From assembly GCA_963575745.1 (NCBI GenBank), contig CAUYUJ010004729.1:1-64000 (forward strand): 64,000 nt of DNA, written 5' to 3'. The stretch is from Prorocentrum cordatum (lineage: Eukaryota > Sar > Dinophyceae > Prorocentrales > Prorocentraceae). The position numbers were made by a program, and so were the translations under genes. The notes beneath the pieces are model-generated. The model worked only from the letters and a program-made list of their open reading frames with translations. It was not told the DNA's origin and did no database searches. This document shows, piece after piece, positions 35,864 through 45,651 of the stretch; the stretch's first letter is position 1; each line of letters begins with the position of its first letter.

Positions 35864-36944
35864 TGTTCCCAAACCCCGTGGGGGGGGGGGGGGGGGGCGG
35901 AGCTTGCCGCGGCCGCGGGCTCGAGGGCCCGCCGGCTGTTTTGGCGCAGGGCCGCGCGCGCCGCGGCGCGGCGCATGCAGGGCCCGTCTGACGGGTGCTG
36001 GGTCTTCCTCCCGTGACTCCCGGCGGGCTGGGCCTGGCGCCTGGCGGCCGGCCCGGCGCCCGCCCCCCCAGCTCGGCGCTGGCGATGGCGCCGCGGTGGC
36101 GGAGGCGGCAGGTGGAGGCGCGGGCGGCGGCAGCGAAGGCGCGCCCGGGCCGGGCGCCGCGGAGCCAGCCCCCGCGCGAGGTCCGGCTTTTGCACCCGGA
36201 TTGGGGGCCGGCGGCGGGGCCGGCGGCGCCGGAGGAGCTGGCTAGGAGGAGTCGGCTTGCAGGGGGGGGCGGGCGCGGGGGGGGCGCCAACGACCGCGCC
36301 GATTCCATCGCGGCCCGCTGCCCCTTCCTGGGGCTCTCAGGAATCCTCTTGGCCCAGTCGGCCTCGCAGTCGGCGCTGGCGTCGTCGCCCGCGAGCGCCA
36401 GCCGGCGGGCGGGCCGACCTTGTTGCGCATGTTTGGCGCGAGAGACCCGCGCAGGCCTCGCGCTGCGCCCGCGCCCCAGGGCGACGGCCCAGGCCCTTGT
36501 AGCCTCCCGCGCTGACGCGATGGCCTCGCGCGCGCGCAGGAGCGGGCGCCGCCGACCGTTCGGTTCGGTCCCGCGCACTTCTAATGCGAGAACGCAAAGC
36601 CCCCCATGCTGCTCGCGCGCTTTGCGCGCTGAGCAATGCGATGCAGTTGCGACGGCCGCGCGTTCAATTTGAAACCGCAACGCAAGTTTCCATTCCCGCG
36701 CGCGGTGCGGTGCATGAACTTACAGATGCGCCGACGGTCGAGAATTCGCGCGCGCGCCCGCGCCTGCCATGTTGGGCGCGCGCACTGGACCCGGAAATCT
36801 GTGGCTCGGCCGCCCGATGCGCCCCAAAAGTCGCCCCGCCCCCCCCCCCCGCCCCCCTCCCCCTCAAAACTCTTCCGCGCTCCTGGAAAAACCACGCCGC
36901 CGAGGCGGGAGCTCGGGCCGCGGCCTGATGGTCTCCGGGGCACA

Positions 36945-37130
36945 GGGGAATCAAAGGAATCAGTACGGAATCAGTACAGAATCAAAACAGAATCGGCACA
37001 ACTGCGACCCCTGATTCTAGCGGAATCAAAAGAATCAGTACGGAATCAATACGGAATCAAAGGTGGAATCGGCGATGGAACCAGAATCGGCCAGAACGGC
37101 GAAGTAGGCCAGAATCGGTGCCAGAACTCA
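36945..37130. repeat. GGAATCAGTAC minisatellite
   Basis: About 12-14 units of 10-12 bp (GGAATCAGTAC, GGAATCAAA, AGAATCGG) in otherwise GC-rich DNA. Confidence 0.9.
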
Positions 37131-37184
37131 TGCAGAGAGGCCTTTTTCCCGCGAGTTCACTGCGGCGGGTGCGCGGCGCGGGCG

Positions 37185-37223
37185 CGCCCCTCCCGCGCCA
37201 GCTCAGCTGGCGCGGGAGGGGCG
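37185..37223. repeat. perfect 19-bp-arm palindrome
   Basis: CGCCCCTCCCGCGCCAGCT, a single C, then its exact reverse complement. A hairpin this GC-rich would be very stable. It resembles short palindromic elements, but no second copy is present here. Confidence 0.85.
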
Positions 37224-37254
37224 GGCTTGGAGGCCGGCTCCCGCTGCGGCGCAG

Positions 37255-38208
37255 GTGCCGGCCCAAGCGGCGGCCAGCCCGCCCACGCGGGAGCCCCGGC
37301 GCCCCTTCCGGCCAGCGCCGCAGCTGGGGCAACCGAGCTGGGCAGGGCCCGGGGGACACGCGTGGCGCTGGGAAGCGCTCGCGGAGCCGCCTGCTGGCGA
37401 GGCGCCAGGGCCGGCGCAGGCGCCGGAGCGGGCGCCGCGGCGGGGGCGCCAGCAGCGCAAGCGGCGGCGCAGCCGCAGCCGCCGCCGCAGCCGCAGCCGC
37501 CGGCACCGCGGCCGCGACCGGCGCCGCTCCCGCGCGCGGCCGGACGGGCCCACTCCTGGCCGGGCTGCGCGCCGGCCCGGCCCGCCGGCGGAGGGGCCTG
37601 CGGCGGGCCCGGCTGCGGAGCCGCGCCCGGCGACGGCGCCCCCGGGGGAGGGCAGCGAGGAGGACAGCCACTCCTACTACTCGACGGGCGACGAGGCGAC
37701 CTGCGCGGTGGACGCACCGGCGGCAGCAGCTGCGGCGGCCCCGCCCCCGGCGGGGCTGCGCCCGGCAGCACTCCGAGGGGAAGGACTGGGCAGGGCAGCA
37801 GCAGCGGCGGCAGCAGCCGGGCGCGGCAGCGGCGCCGGCGACGCCCGCCGCGCAGCGCCCGCTCCGGAGCGACGGCAGGCGGCTGCCCCGCAGGAGCCAG
37901 CGCCGGCCCCCGAGTGGCGACGGGCGCGGCCGGCGCTGCCCAACCCGCCGCCGGCGGCGGCGCCGCCGCCGCCGGACCGCCTCGAGGGGCGACGGAACCC
38001 GGCGGAGAGCCCGCCAGCCGGCCCCGCGGCGCCGGCGGCAACGGAGGCAGCGACGGGCCGGCCGGAGCCCCGCCCAGGCGTGCCCAGCGCGCGCCTGGTC
38101 GCAGCGGCTCTCCAGGAGGCCGGCCTGGCGGGTTTCGCGGCGACGGACCTGCCGGGGGGGCAGGTGCTCCAGCGGTGGAGCCGCGGCGAGGCTGCGCACG
38201 AGCGCTGA
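37255..38208 (+). CDS. hypothetical Arg/Ser- and Ala/Pro-rich frame
   Basis: 317 codons. Residues about 60-100 form an RS/RR-rich basic stretch (RRRSRSRRRSRSRRHRGR), followed by an acidic serine/tyrosine patch (GSEEDSHSYYSTGDEATC) and Ala/Pro-rich sequence. The last 40 residues look helical (ARLVAAALQEAGLAGFAATD). RS-type stretches occur in RNA-binding proteins, but GC-rich repeats give the same pattern, and frames of similar or greater length exist on both strands. It lies about 1.4 kb downstream of the relict leader, so it could be part of a retroposed cDNA. Coding status is doubtful. Confidence 0.25.
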   Translation: MPAQAAASPPTREPRRPFRPAPQLGQPSWAGPGGHAWRWEALAEPPAGEAPGPAQAPERAPRRGRQQRKRRRSRSRRRSRSRRHRGRDRRRSRARPDGPTPGRAARRPGPPAEGPAAGPAAEPRPATAPPGEGSEEDSHSYYSTGDEATCAVDAPAAAAAAAPPPAGLRPAALRGEGLGRAAAAAAAAGRGSGAGDARRAAPAPERRQAAAPQEPAPAPEWRRARPALPNPPPAAAPPPPDRLEGRRNPAESPPAGPAAPAATEAATGRPEPRPGVPSARLVAAALQEAGLAGFAATDLPGGQVLQRWSRGEAAHER

Positions 38209-38305
38209 GCCCGGGCCGCCTGCCCGGCGAGGCTGACCTGCCCGAGGACCAGCCGGTCTGCCCGGCGACGGTGGCGCTTGATTGGGACGAGTACCCAATT
38301 GAGCA

Positions 38306-38761
38306 GTGGAAGCGCTGGGCCAGCCTGCCTTGCGGGAGGAGGGGCCGGCGCCCGCGCCCGCGACGCCGCGGCGCCTCCCAGCTTCGGGGCTGCGCTCGCC
38401 GGCCCGGGCCTGGGCGGGCCAGGCGGGCGACGGTGGCGCGGCCCGCGGGGCGGGCCGCGAGGTGGCGCCGCCGCCGCGCCAGCGCGACCCGCCGCAGGCG
38501 GGCAGCGGGGGCGGCAAGGCGCGCCGGCGCGGCCAGAAGGCGGCGGCGCGGCCGGCCGCGACAGGCAGCGACGGGGCACCGGCTGCCGGCGGCGGCGATG
38601 CGGTCGCCGCCGCGCTCTGGGAGGCGGCTGGCCTGGGCGGCCTCCCCGTGGCAGCCCAGGCGGCTGGGCTGCTGGAGCGGGCCGCCGCGCTGTGCCCCTT
38701 CCGGGCGGCTCGGGGGGCGGTGGCGCTGCTGGCCGCCCGCGCGGCCTTCTGGTCCGCCTAG
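38306..38761 (+). CDS. hypothetical Ala/Arg-rich frame ending at a shared 3' tail
   Basis: 151 codons in the +1-shifted frame relative to 37255-38208. The final part (ALWEAAGLGGLPVAAQAAGL...) is alanine-rich and probably helical. The stop codon TAG leads directly into GAGCTTGTTTTTTATTG, a tail shared in inverted orientation with about 40840, which hints that this end is a real transcript or element end. No family recognised. Confidence 0.25.
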   Translation: MEALGQPALREEGPAPAPATPRRLPASGLRSPARAWAGQAGDGGAARGAGREVAPPPRQRDPPQAGSGGGKARRRGQKAAARPAATGSDGAPAAGGGDAVAAALWEAAGLGGLPVAAQAAGLLERAAALCPFRAARGAVALLAARAAFWSA

Positions 38762-38860
38762 AGCTTGTTTTTTATTGCTCGGACCCGTGGCGCCCGTTAC
38801 GCCCCCCCCCCCCCCTCGTAACCGTAACGAGCGTGCGGGGACGGTGGTGCGGACCCCCCC
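38758..38860 (+). repeat. shared 3' tail, copy 1
   Basis: TAGAGCTTGTTTTTTATTG, then GCCCGTTACGCCCCCC, then GTAACCGTAACGAGCGTG. The same three blocks occur reverse-complemented at about 40765-40856 in the matching context. Confidence 0.6.
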
Positions 38861-39814
38861 TCCGTCCAGGCAGGCATGCTGTGACGCTCACATGTGTGCT
38901 CAGGTTCGAGTTTCGAGGTTCAAGGTTCGAACCTCGGCGCAAACTCAACATGGGTCCACGGGGCCAGACTGGGGCTCAGACGCACCAGTTTCCCGAGCCG
39001 CGTCCAGCCGCGGCGACGACGAAGGCCCTCGAGGGCCAGGATGCCTCGATCCTCGAGGTTCGAGGTTCGCATCCCTCGGCGCGAACCTTTCAACGGGTTC
39101 CGGCCTGGCCCCCTCACCTCCTTTGCCTTGCTTCTGCACTCCCTCCAGTGCTCGTGCCCTCCACCTCCTCTCACCTCCTGGGGGGAGGGGGGAGCGAGGC
39201 AGAGGGGGGAGGAGGAGGAGGAGGAGGAGGATGAGGAGGACGAGGAGGACGAGGAGGGTTGGAACAGGATCGGAGGAGGAGGTGATGGGGGATCGGAGGA
39301 GGGGCGTGAGGAGAAGGAGGGGGCAGAAGAGGAGGAGGAGGAGGAGGATGGAGGATCGGAGGGGGATCGGAGGAGGAGGGGGATCATCTTCCTCTGGTCC
39401 CTCCGAGCGTCCTCCTCCGATCATCCTTCTCCGATCCTCTCACCTACCTTCCACTTCCTCTCCTGCATTCCCTCCGGCGGGGGGCTTTTCTATGGCGCAG
39501 CTTACGGCTCAACCTATGGCCCATGTAATTGTACGCAAGCACAACGTGTGGTGTAACGCATCGGGCAAGCCATGGCGCAACCAGCCGGTGCACTCTCACA
39601 ATATCATTATGACTACTACCACTGTCCTCCCTCCATTCTCCCTGTGCTGGTGCAAGGGGTTGGACTGGGCGAGACCCGCACGCGGATGTGGCCGCATGTC
39701 CTTCCAGCGCTCGGCCCTCCTACCTTGCGCGGCTGGTCACGCCAGCCCACCACATGTGTACCCAGCATGTGGACCCCAAGCGCTGCTGAAACTTCCGGCA
39801 ACTGGCTGCGGACA
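38861..39814. other. short TTCGAGG iterations, GGA-rich tract, no gene
   Basis: 38905-38935 and 39045-39080 iterate GGTTCGA words and include the palindrome GGCCCTCGAGGGCC. 39195-39470 is GGA/GAT-rich. 39480-39814 is unique with no recognised gene. Confidence 0.5.
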
Positions 39815-40035
39815 CGGCGGCGGCGGCGGCGACGGTGACGGCGGCATCGGCGGCGACGACGACGGCGGTGACGGCGGCGGCGGTCACCTTCGCCGCCGCC
39901 GCCGCCGCTTGCCGCCGTCGGCGTCGTCGCCGTCGCCACCGCCGTCGTCGTCGTCGTCGTGGTCGCCGTCGCCGCCGCCCGTGTCGCCGCCGCCACCGCC
40001 GTCGCCCCCCCGGTCGCCGTCGCAACTGACGGCGA
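39815..40035. repeat. GGC/GAC then GCC/GTC microsatellite, inverted
   Basis: (GGCGGCGAC)-type repeats to about 39890, then the complementary (GCCGTCGCC)-type repeats to 40030. They form an inverted pair. Confidence 0.85.
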
Positions 40036-40179
40036 CGACGACGACGCACCCGCGTGCACGTTCCAGCCGTCGACCCATGTCTCAAGGGCCTTGTGCCTGT
40101 GCAGGGAGCTCCTGCTTCCTGTGTTCCCTAGGCTGCCGCCGCCCCGCGCGCCCCCACGGCGCGTGGTTTACAATCCGCA

Positions 40180-40670
40180 CAAAAAAACCGTGCACAAACT
40201 TTGTGGTGCACACATGCCATGTGGTATACACAGGCGCCACGATTCACATCCCATGATGTACACAGTCGCAATGGAGTGCACAGGCGCTGTGGGCTCAACA
40301 AGTCCGAGCGCTTTTTGAACCAGAAAAACTAAGATCCACAACCAGCTCACATAATGAAAGGGCCACGGTTGGGCCCCGAACGATTTTCTGGACTTTCGCT
40401 CCGCCGGTACCTTACAGGTGTACACAAGTTTTGTGGTGTACGCTGGCATTCTGGTGCAAACACGGGGCGTTGAAACAGCAGCTGTGGTGCACGCGGGCGC
40501 CGTGGTGTGCACCAACAGTGAGATGTACAATGGCGTTGTGGTGCACCCGCCTGTCATGATGTGCTCAGTCGCCGTGGTGCACACACATACCATTTCTGCC
40601 GCAGTTGTGGTGTACAAAGGCATCGCGGTGTACAGAGCCTGTGTAGTGTGCAAAGGCACGGTCGGTTTCG
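40180..40670. repeat. GTGGTGTACAC-based degenerate minisatellite
   Basis: Units of about 28-32 bp with GTGGTG(T/C)ACA and (A/G)GGC(G/A)(C/T)C words, best seen at 40420-40660. A less regular stretch begins at 40190. Confidence 0.7.
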
Positions 40671-40744
40671 ACGACGACGACAGCGGCGACGACGACGACG
40701 ACGACGACGAACCGTACCGTGCCGACAGCTGTGCTGGAAGTACC

Positions 40745-40860
40745 AAGCCCGTGCGAGGGCCCCGCCGCACGTTACCGTTACCCCCAACTTGGGGCCGGAC
40801 CCCCGCCCCCCCGTAACGGGCGTAACCCCCCCCCAATTAAAAAGAAACAAGCTCTTAGTG
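40745..40860 (-). repeat. shared 3' tail, copy 2, inverted
   Basis: On the - strand it reads CTAAGAGCTTGTTTCTTTTT, then GTTACGCCCGTTACGGGG, then GTAACGGTAACGTGCGG, in the same order as 38758-38860. The intervening poly-G/C runs differ in length. Confidence 0.6.
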
Positions 40861-41067
40861 GGCTGCTGGTGCTGCCCGCGGCCGCCGTGCGGCGGCGGTG
40901 GGTCCGGCCGCGCGGCGGGCAGCGCGCCCCGCGAAACCGGGGCGCGCCCGGCGGCTTGCTGGCCGCCCCTGCACTGCTGCTGCTTTCCCCTTCCCCCCAC
41001 CCTCCCCTTTTGCCTTCCCCCCTTCCCTTTAAATCGCCACTCGGCGCACCCTTCTTCGGTTGGTGAA

Positions 41068-41705
41068 AAGTGTGTATGCATATCTACATGTATGTAGGCA
41101 TGTATGCATGTATGTATGCATGCATGCAAGCATGCATGCATGATGTATGTGTGTATGTGTGTATGTATGAATGTATTTATGTATGTATGCATGCATGCAT
41201 GCATTTATGTATGTATGTATGTATGTATGCATGTCAGTGTGTGTGTGTGTGTGTCAGTCTGTCTGTCTGTCTGTCCGTCTGTCTGTATGTTTGTGTGTAT
41301 GTATGTATGTATGTATGCATATATGTATGTATGTACACATGTATTTATTCATATGTATTCTGTATGTTTGTATGTTTGTACGTATATGTGTATCCATGTA
41401 TGCCTGTTTGCCTGTCTGTCACTCTGTATGAATGTCCGTATGTATGCATGACGATGTGTATATATGTCTGTATGCATGCATGTATGCCTGCATGCTTGCT
41501 TCTGTGTATGCTTGCTTGTACGTATGCATGCATGAATGTATGTCTGGTTGTGTGTATATATATGCGGATTCGCCAGTATGTATGTATGCATGTATGCATG
41601 TATGTATATATGTATGTTGTATGTGTGTATGCATGCATGAGTGCATGTATGATGTAGATGTGAATGTGTATATTTGTATACGTATGTATGCATTATATTT
41701 ATGTA
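41068..41705. repeat. GTAT/TGTATGCA microsatellite
   Basis: About 640 bp of GTATGTATGCATG with CTGT-rich inserts at 41250-41290. Met/Cys/Tyr/Val frames are repeat products. Confidence 0.95.
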
Positions 41706-41733
41706 TGTGTACACGTTTGTGTGAATGCGTTTG

Positions 41734-41737
<4 letters not shown>

Positions 41738-41794
<57 letters not shown>

Positions 41795-41801
41795 AAGAGA
41801 T

Positions 41802-41851
<50 letters not shown>

Positions 41852-41935
41852 CAAGAGAGAAATAGAGAGAGAGAGAGAGAGATGAACAACGAGAGAGATT
41901 GGAAGAAAGAAATAAAGAAAGAGAGAGAGAGTGAG
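41738..41935. repeat. (GA)n microsatellite
   Basis: About 200 bp of GAGAGA with AAAAA interruptions. The downstream 41936-42210 is GC-rich with no recognised gene. Confidence 0.95.
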
Positions 41936-42210
41936 ACATATTAGAGTTCTCCTCTCTTCGGCCCGGCTGCTCACTGCGTCCATCTCCCACTGGTCGCTCC
42001 TCCTGGCTTGCCCGGGCAGACACCGCGGCATCCGCTCCCGTTCTTTCGGGCTGCGCTTCGCGAGGCGTGCGGCTCCTCGGCCCTTCACCGCTGGCGCTCG
42101 CGGGCGCGCGCGCCCCGCTGCAGGGCGGCACTGCGCCGTCCCCGCTGCGTTTGCCGCACCGCCTCCTGCGTGCGCGCGACGGGGCCTCCCCGGTCCCGCG
42201 CCGATTGGTA

Positions 42211-42389
42211 CTCCAGATTTTGTAATAAAAGGGAGGGGGTTTGGACCCTCCAAGGCAAGCCATTTCAGACCTCCCCCGTGGGAGAACCCTCCAAAACATC
42301 GTCCCCAGACCCCCCCAGGCCCTCCAAGATAGCCTGGAAGAGACCCCCTCCGAAATGAGACCCCCCTCCCTTTATTACGAAATCTGGAG
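42211..42389. mobile_element. MITE family B, copy 2 (179 bp), inverted
   Basis: Starts CTCCAGATTTTGTAATAAAA and ends TTTATTACGAAATCTGGAG, flanked on both sides by TA (42209-42210 and 42390-42391). Its reverse complement follows 4606-4783 closely, including GGTCTGAAATGGCTTG, TTTTGGAGGGTTCTCCCA and GGTCTCTTCCAGGCT. It fixes the family B boundaries and the TA target. Confidence 0.92.
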
Positions 42390-42533
42390 TAGGCACTTCG
42401 GTGGAGTCTTCAGCTTTCGCTGCGGGTCTTTTCGCAGGCCGCCTGCATTCACGACGTTGGGATCAGCTAGTGTGACTGCATCGCGTCCGTCCTGACTCGC
42501 GGTTGCGGTGTCACATCGCTGGCGGAGGACCAG

Positions 42534-42569
<36 letters not shown>

Positions 42570-42591
42570 AAGCAGTCCTTAGCGGGCGAGG

Positions 42592-42670
42592 AACAGTATG
42601 ACATCATCTGTTTCGTCGCCGTGGGCGCCGGTCCCAAGGCGGCTGGGAAGTTTATGCCCCGGCGTGCCTT
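42592..42670. mobile_element. half copy of the 59217-59394 palindromic element
   Basis: CGTCGCCGTGGGCGCCGGTC, a GGCGGCTGGGAAGTTTATG block and CGGCGTGCC align by eye with one arm of the palindrome at 59240-59310. The other arm is absent; another inverted-repeat element begins directly after. A (GT)n run (42536-42568) precedes it. Confidence 0.55.
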
Positions 42671-42674
42671 TGCT

Positions 42675-42884
42675 CTGGACGCCCGAAATGGGTACGGAAA
42701 GAATGGGCACAATGCCCAAGAACAGTTCCTGCTCGTCTTGAAAAGGACTCGCTGTCCACGCCGCCGCGGCCCGTGTCCATCCGAGACGGGAGGCCGCCTG
42801 CCCAACAGCGACCGCTGTTGGTTTGGGACAGCGTTTGTTGTTGGGCATTGTGCCCATTTTTCCGTACCCATTGCGGGCGTCCGG
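42675..42884. mobile_element. MITE-like element with 45-bp terminal inverted repeats
   Basis: The left end GGACGCCCGAAATGGGTACG (from 42677) continues with a GGGCACAATGCCCAA block. The right end reverse-complements to GGACGCCCGCAATGGGTACG (to 42882) with the same continuation. The centre carries a perfect CCAACAGC-GACC-GCTGTTGG hairpin. No clear target duplication; the right side abuts a GGA microsatellite. Confidence 0.8.
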
Positions 42885-43135
42885 AGATAAGGAGGAGGAG
42901 AGGAGGAGGAGGAGGAGGAGGAGGAGGAGGAGGAGGAGGAGGAGGAGGCAGGAGGAGGAAGAGGAGGAGGAAGGAGGAGGAGGAGGAGGAGGAGGAGGAG
43001 GAGGAGGAGGAGGAGGAGGAGGAGGAGGAGGAGGGAGGAGGAGGAGGAGGAGGAGGAGGAGGAGGAGGAGGAGGAGGAGGAGGAGGGAGGAGGAGGAGGA
43101 GGAGGAGGAGGAGGAGGAGGAGGAGGAGGAGGAGA
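42885..43135. repeat. (GGA)n microsatellite
   Basis: About 250 bp of nearly pure GGA with few AAG interruptions, just upstream of the LINE. Confidence 0.97.
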
Positions 43136-43419
43136 AGCCACGGGCTGAGGAGGGGCCCGCCGCCGCGTGTGGTCGTGTCGTCCCCTCGTTCGGCCAGTCC
43201 CGTCGACCCGGGCCAGCGCGCCGCGGCGCCATGAAATAATCAAAGTTGAAGAGAAGCTCCGTGGCCGCGACGCCTAGGCTAAAGAACGACGCCCAGGCAG
43301 AAAAACAAAGTTGGCGCAGGAGGGCCCGCATAGCGCGGGGCCACGCCAGGACACTCCTGAAGGCATTTGAGGCCTCCCGACTACTTGCAGATCATCACTC
43401 AGCCCAGCCCGTAGACAAC

Positions 43420-45647
43420 ATGGCGAAGAGCTTGAAGCAGCAGCAACAGCGCGGCGCCTCGAGGGAAAGGTGGTCAGGAGCAGGGACCACACACCTCGAG
43501 GCGTCGCAGCGCGGCGCGGGGGAAAGGTGGACAGGGTCAGGGTCCACAGCCCAGGCGCTTTCCCAGGGCCCAGGGGAAAGGTGGTCAGGAGCAGGGACCA
43601 CACACCCTGGGCCCGCCGTGGGGGAGCAACCATGGCCATGGCGGAGTTCCACTTTTCAAAGAGAGCGTCCTTGGAGCAGATCTGCTTCAAAAAAGAAAGA
43701 CGCTGTCCACATCCAGGACTTCATCCTCAGCAAAAGGCATCAGGCCATCGCCGATGCCGTGCTCGAGCTGCCTTTCTCCCTTTCTCGTGACCGCGAGTCC
43801 TTCGGCCTCCCGCCAGAAGATCGCGACGTGAGGAAGCTTTGGGCGAGGAACCTCCAGCAGAGGCTCGGCCGTGTCGCCGACCAGATGGGCGGCGCCCAGT
43901 TTGCCAAGGTTGACGCCAGCAAGTTGCTTACGGAGGCTTCGGTCATCAAGTGCATGCTCGCGATGGCCGCGGATCCACGCGTACGGCTACAACAATATCG
44001 GTCTCAGATAGAGGCGCTGGCAAAAGAGCAGAAAAACATCCATGAGAAGAAGGAGGCTCTGCAGACAAAGGCGGACGCCAACGCCCAGCGCATCTCCGAC
44101 TTGAGGCGCCTCGTCACGGATGTCAAGCTGGAGATCGCCGCCGAAGCCGACGCCGATTGCGAGGCCGACTCCGAGGACGACATCAAGAAGTACAGAGACA
44201 AAAGGGCCAGCACCCCATTTCGCCGTCGCGCCAGTCGAGAGCCTCCTTCCTCGTGCTCGAGCAGGCCGGCCTCCCCGTCAAGCACCATTGCAGAGCAGGT
44301 CAGGAGGAAAGACGAGGAAGCGCGCCGAGAAGGAAGGAGCCGGGCCAGCATCGCCAACGCCGAGCTCCGCACAAAGTCAGGAGAATATGAGGAGGAGGTG
44401 GAGGCCATGCGCCAGTGCTTTGCCGAGCTGAAGATGCAAAGCAGAAACCGGCTCGTGCGTCGCGAGCAGGCGTTTTCCAAGGCGGCCATGAATGCCACCG
44501 AACAAGCCATAGCAAGGAACACCGAGGCACTCCGCCGCCAAGAAGCTCAGCAAGAGCGCGCGTTCCAGCATCGAGAAGAGATTGTTCATCAGTTCTACGC
44601 CGAGAAGATGCAGCAGGAAGCGCAGAGGATCGAGAACCACGAGCGCGCGCTGAGAGCGTCAGAAGCTCACCTACGAGCAGAAGCGCCAGGGGGCTCGCGA
44701 CATGCCCGATGCCATCCGAGCTGAAACGGCCTCCCAGACTTGCATCGCATCAACCTCCGAGGAAGCAGCCCGCCGGCAAGCGACGAGTGAACAACTTCAT
44801 CGCGAGTGCGAACGACTGCAGCGTGGGGGCCAGAGGATAGAGCAGATGAACCAGGACCTCCGCCTCGAGGAGCAGGCCGTGCAAGTCGTGGCGGCCCAGG
44901 AGATGCAAAGGAAAAGCGACGTCGCTGAGCAGGTCGCGGAAGCCCAGGCAGACCTAGAGCGAGAGGAGATCCACTCAGAGCACGTGATCCAGCAGCAGAC
45001 CGCCATTGCCGCCAATAAGCTCTTGGAGAAACATTCCACGGTCCAGAGGGGGCGAGAGGGTGTCTACCAGCAGGCGGACCTCCAGCTCGAGGCGCAGCGC
45101 CGCATCCAGAACAAGCGCGACCAGCTCGAAGCCAAAGAAGCGGAGCACCAACGTGCTACCCTGCAGCGCCAGTTCTTCTTCAACGAGGCCCAGGCTCTCC
45201 AGCAGCAGATGCAGCGCAAGACGGAGTACGACCAGCATCAGCGCGAGCAGTTCCTGGAGACGCGGCCAGCGCGAGGCAGAGATATGCCGGCAGCTGCGGC
45301 TCGCCAACACTGAGCCACAAGCCGCACTGGCACAAAGACAATCACAGGAAGAGCATCACCGTGAACAGCTTGCCCGACAACAGGAAGAGCACCGAGTGCA
45401 CCAAGCACTTCTCGAGAAGACCCTGCGGGGGCAGCTCGGCAGCATCGCGCCCAGGATCGACGCAGACATGCTCGACGGCGCCGCCAGCGCGCTCATCGCG
45501 GAAAACGAGAAGCAGAAGATGCAAGCCCAAGCCGACGACGAGGAGGCCTACCAGCGGGACAACATACGCTCCGCCCTCCACGCCGTCGCTCCGTCGCACG
45601 AGTTCGACTGCGACGTGGCCCGTGAACCGTGCTGCGCCGAACTCTGA
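43420..45647 (+). pseudogene. LINE ORF1-like coiled-coil protein, two frameshifts
   Basis: From the ATG at 43420 (MAKSLKQQQQRG) the frame passes through the stem-loop array, read as three RERWSGAGTTH-like repeats. It then runs into a globular stretch (HIQDFILSKRHQAIADAVLE) and a long heptad-like helix rich in Glu, Gln, Arg, Lys and Ala from about residue 190. Continuity is lost twice: near 44670-44700 the coiled coil passes to the frame starting at 44702, and near 45255-45300 to a third frame that stops at 45647. A highly charged coiled coil before an endonuclease/reverse-transcriptase ORF suits a nucleic-acid-binding ORF1 product. No RRM or CCHC knuckle is visible. Translation could instead start after the stem-loops, near 43633. 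Confidence 0.6.
43455..43614 (+). repeat. 5' array of three AGGAGCAGG stem-loops
   Basis: Copy 1: outer stem CGCCTCGAGG (43455-43464) with CCTCGAGGCG (43494-43503); internal loop GAAAG opposite ACA; inner stem GTGGTC with GACCAC; loop AGGAGCAGG. Copy 3: outer stem GGGCCCAGGG (43566-43575) with CCCTGGGCCC (43605-43614); same internal loop, inner stem and loop. Copy 2 (about 43514-43558): inner stem GTGGAC with GTCCAC, loop AGGGTCAGG, weaker outer stem. Both 10-bp outer stems are perfectly paired yet unrelated in sequence. The same structure recurs at 54404-54859. Confidence 0.85.
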
Positions 45648-45651
45648 CCAG

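Noticed and set aside
38905-38945. GGTTCGAACC reminiscent of a tRNA T-loop
   Set aside because: Part of a local GGTTCGA iteration; no acceptor stem, D-arm or anticodon arm could be placed.
36636-40256. 1206-codon open frame on +
   Set aside because: It runs through a minisatellite, a palindrome, GGA and GCC microsatellites and the shared tail; openness is explained by very high GC.
43246-43419. Upstream start for LINE ORF1
   Set aside because: The longer frame begins without ATG; the first ATG in frame is at 43420.
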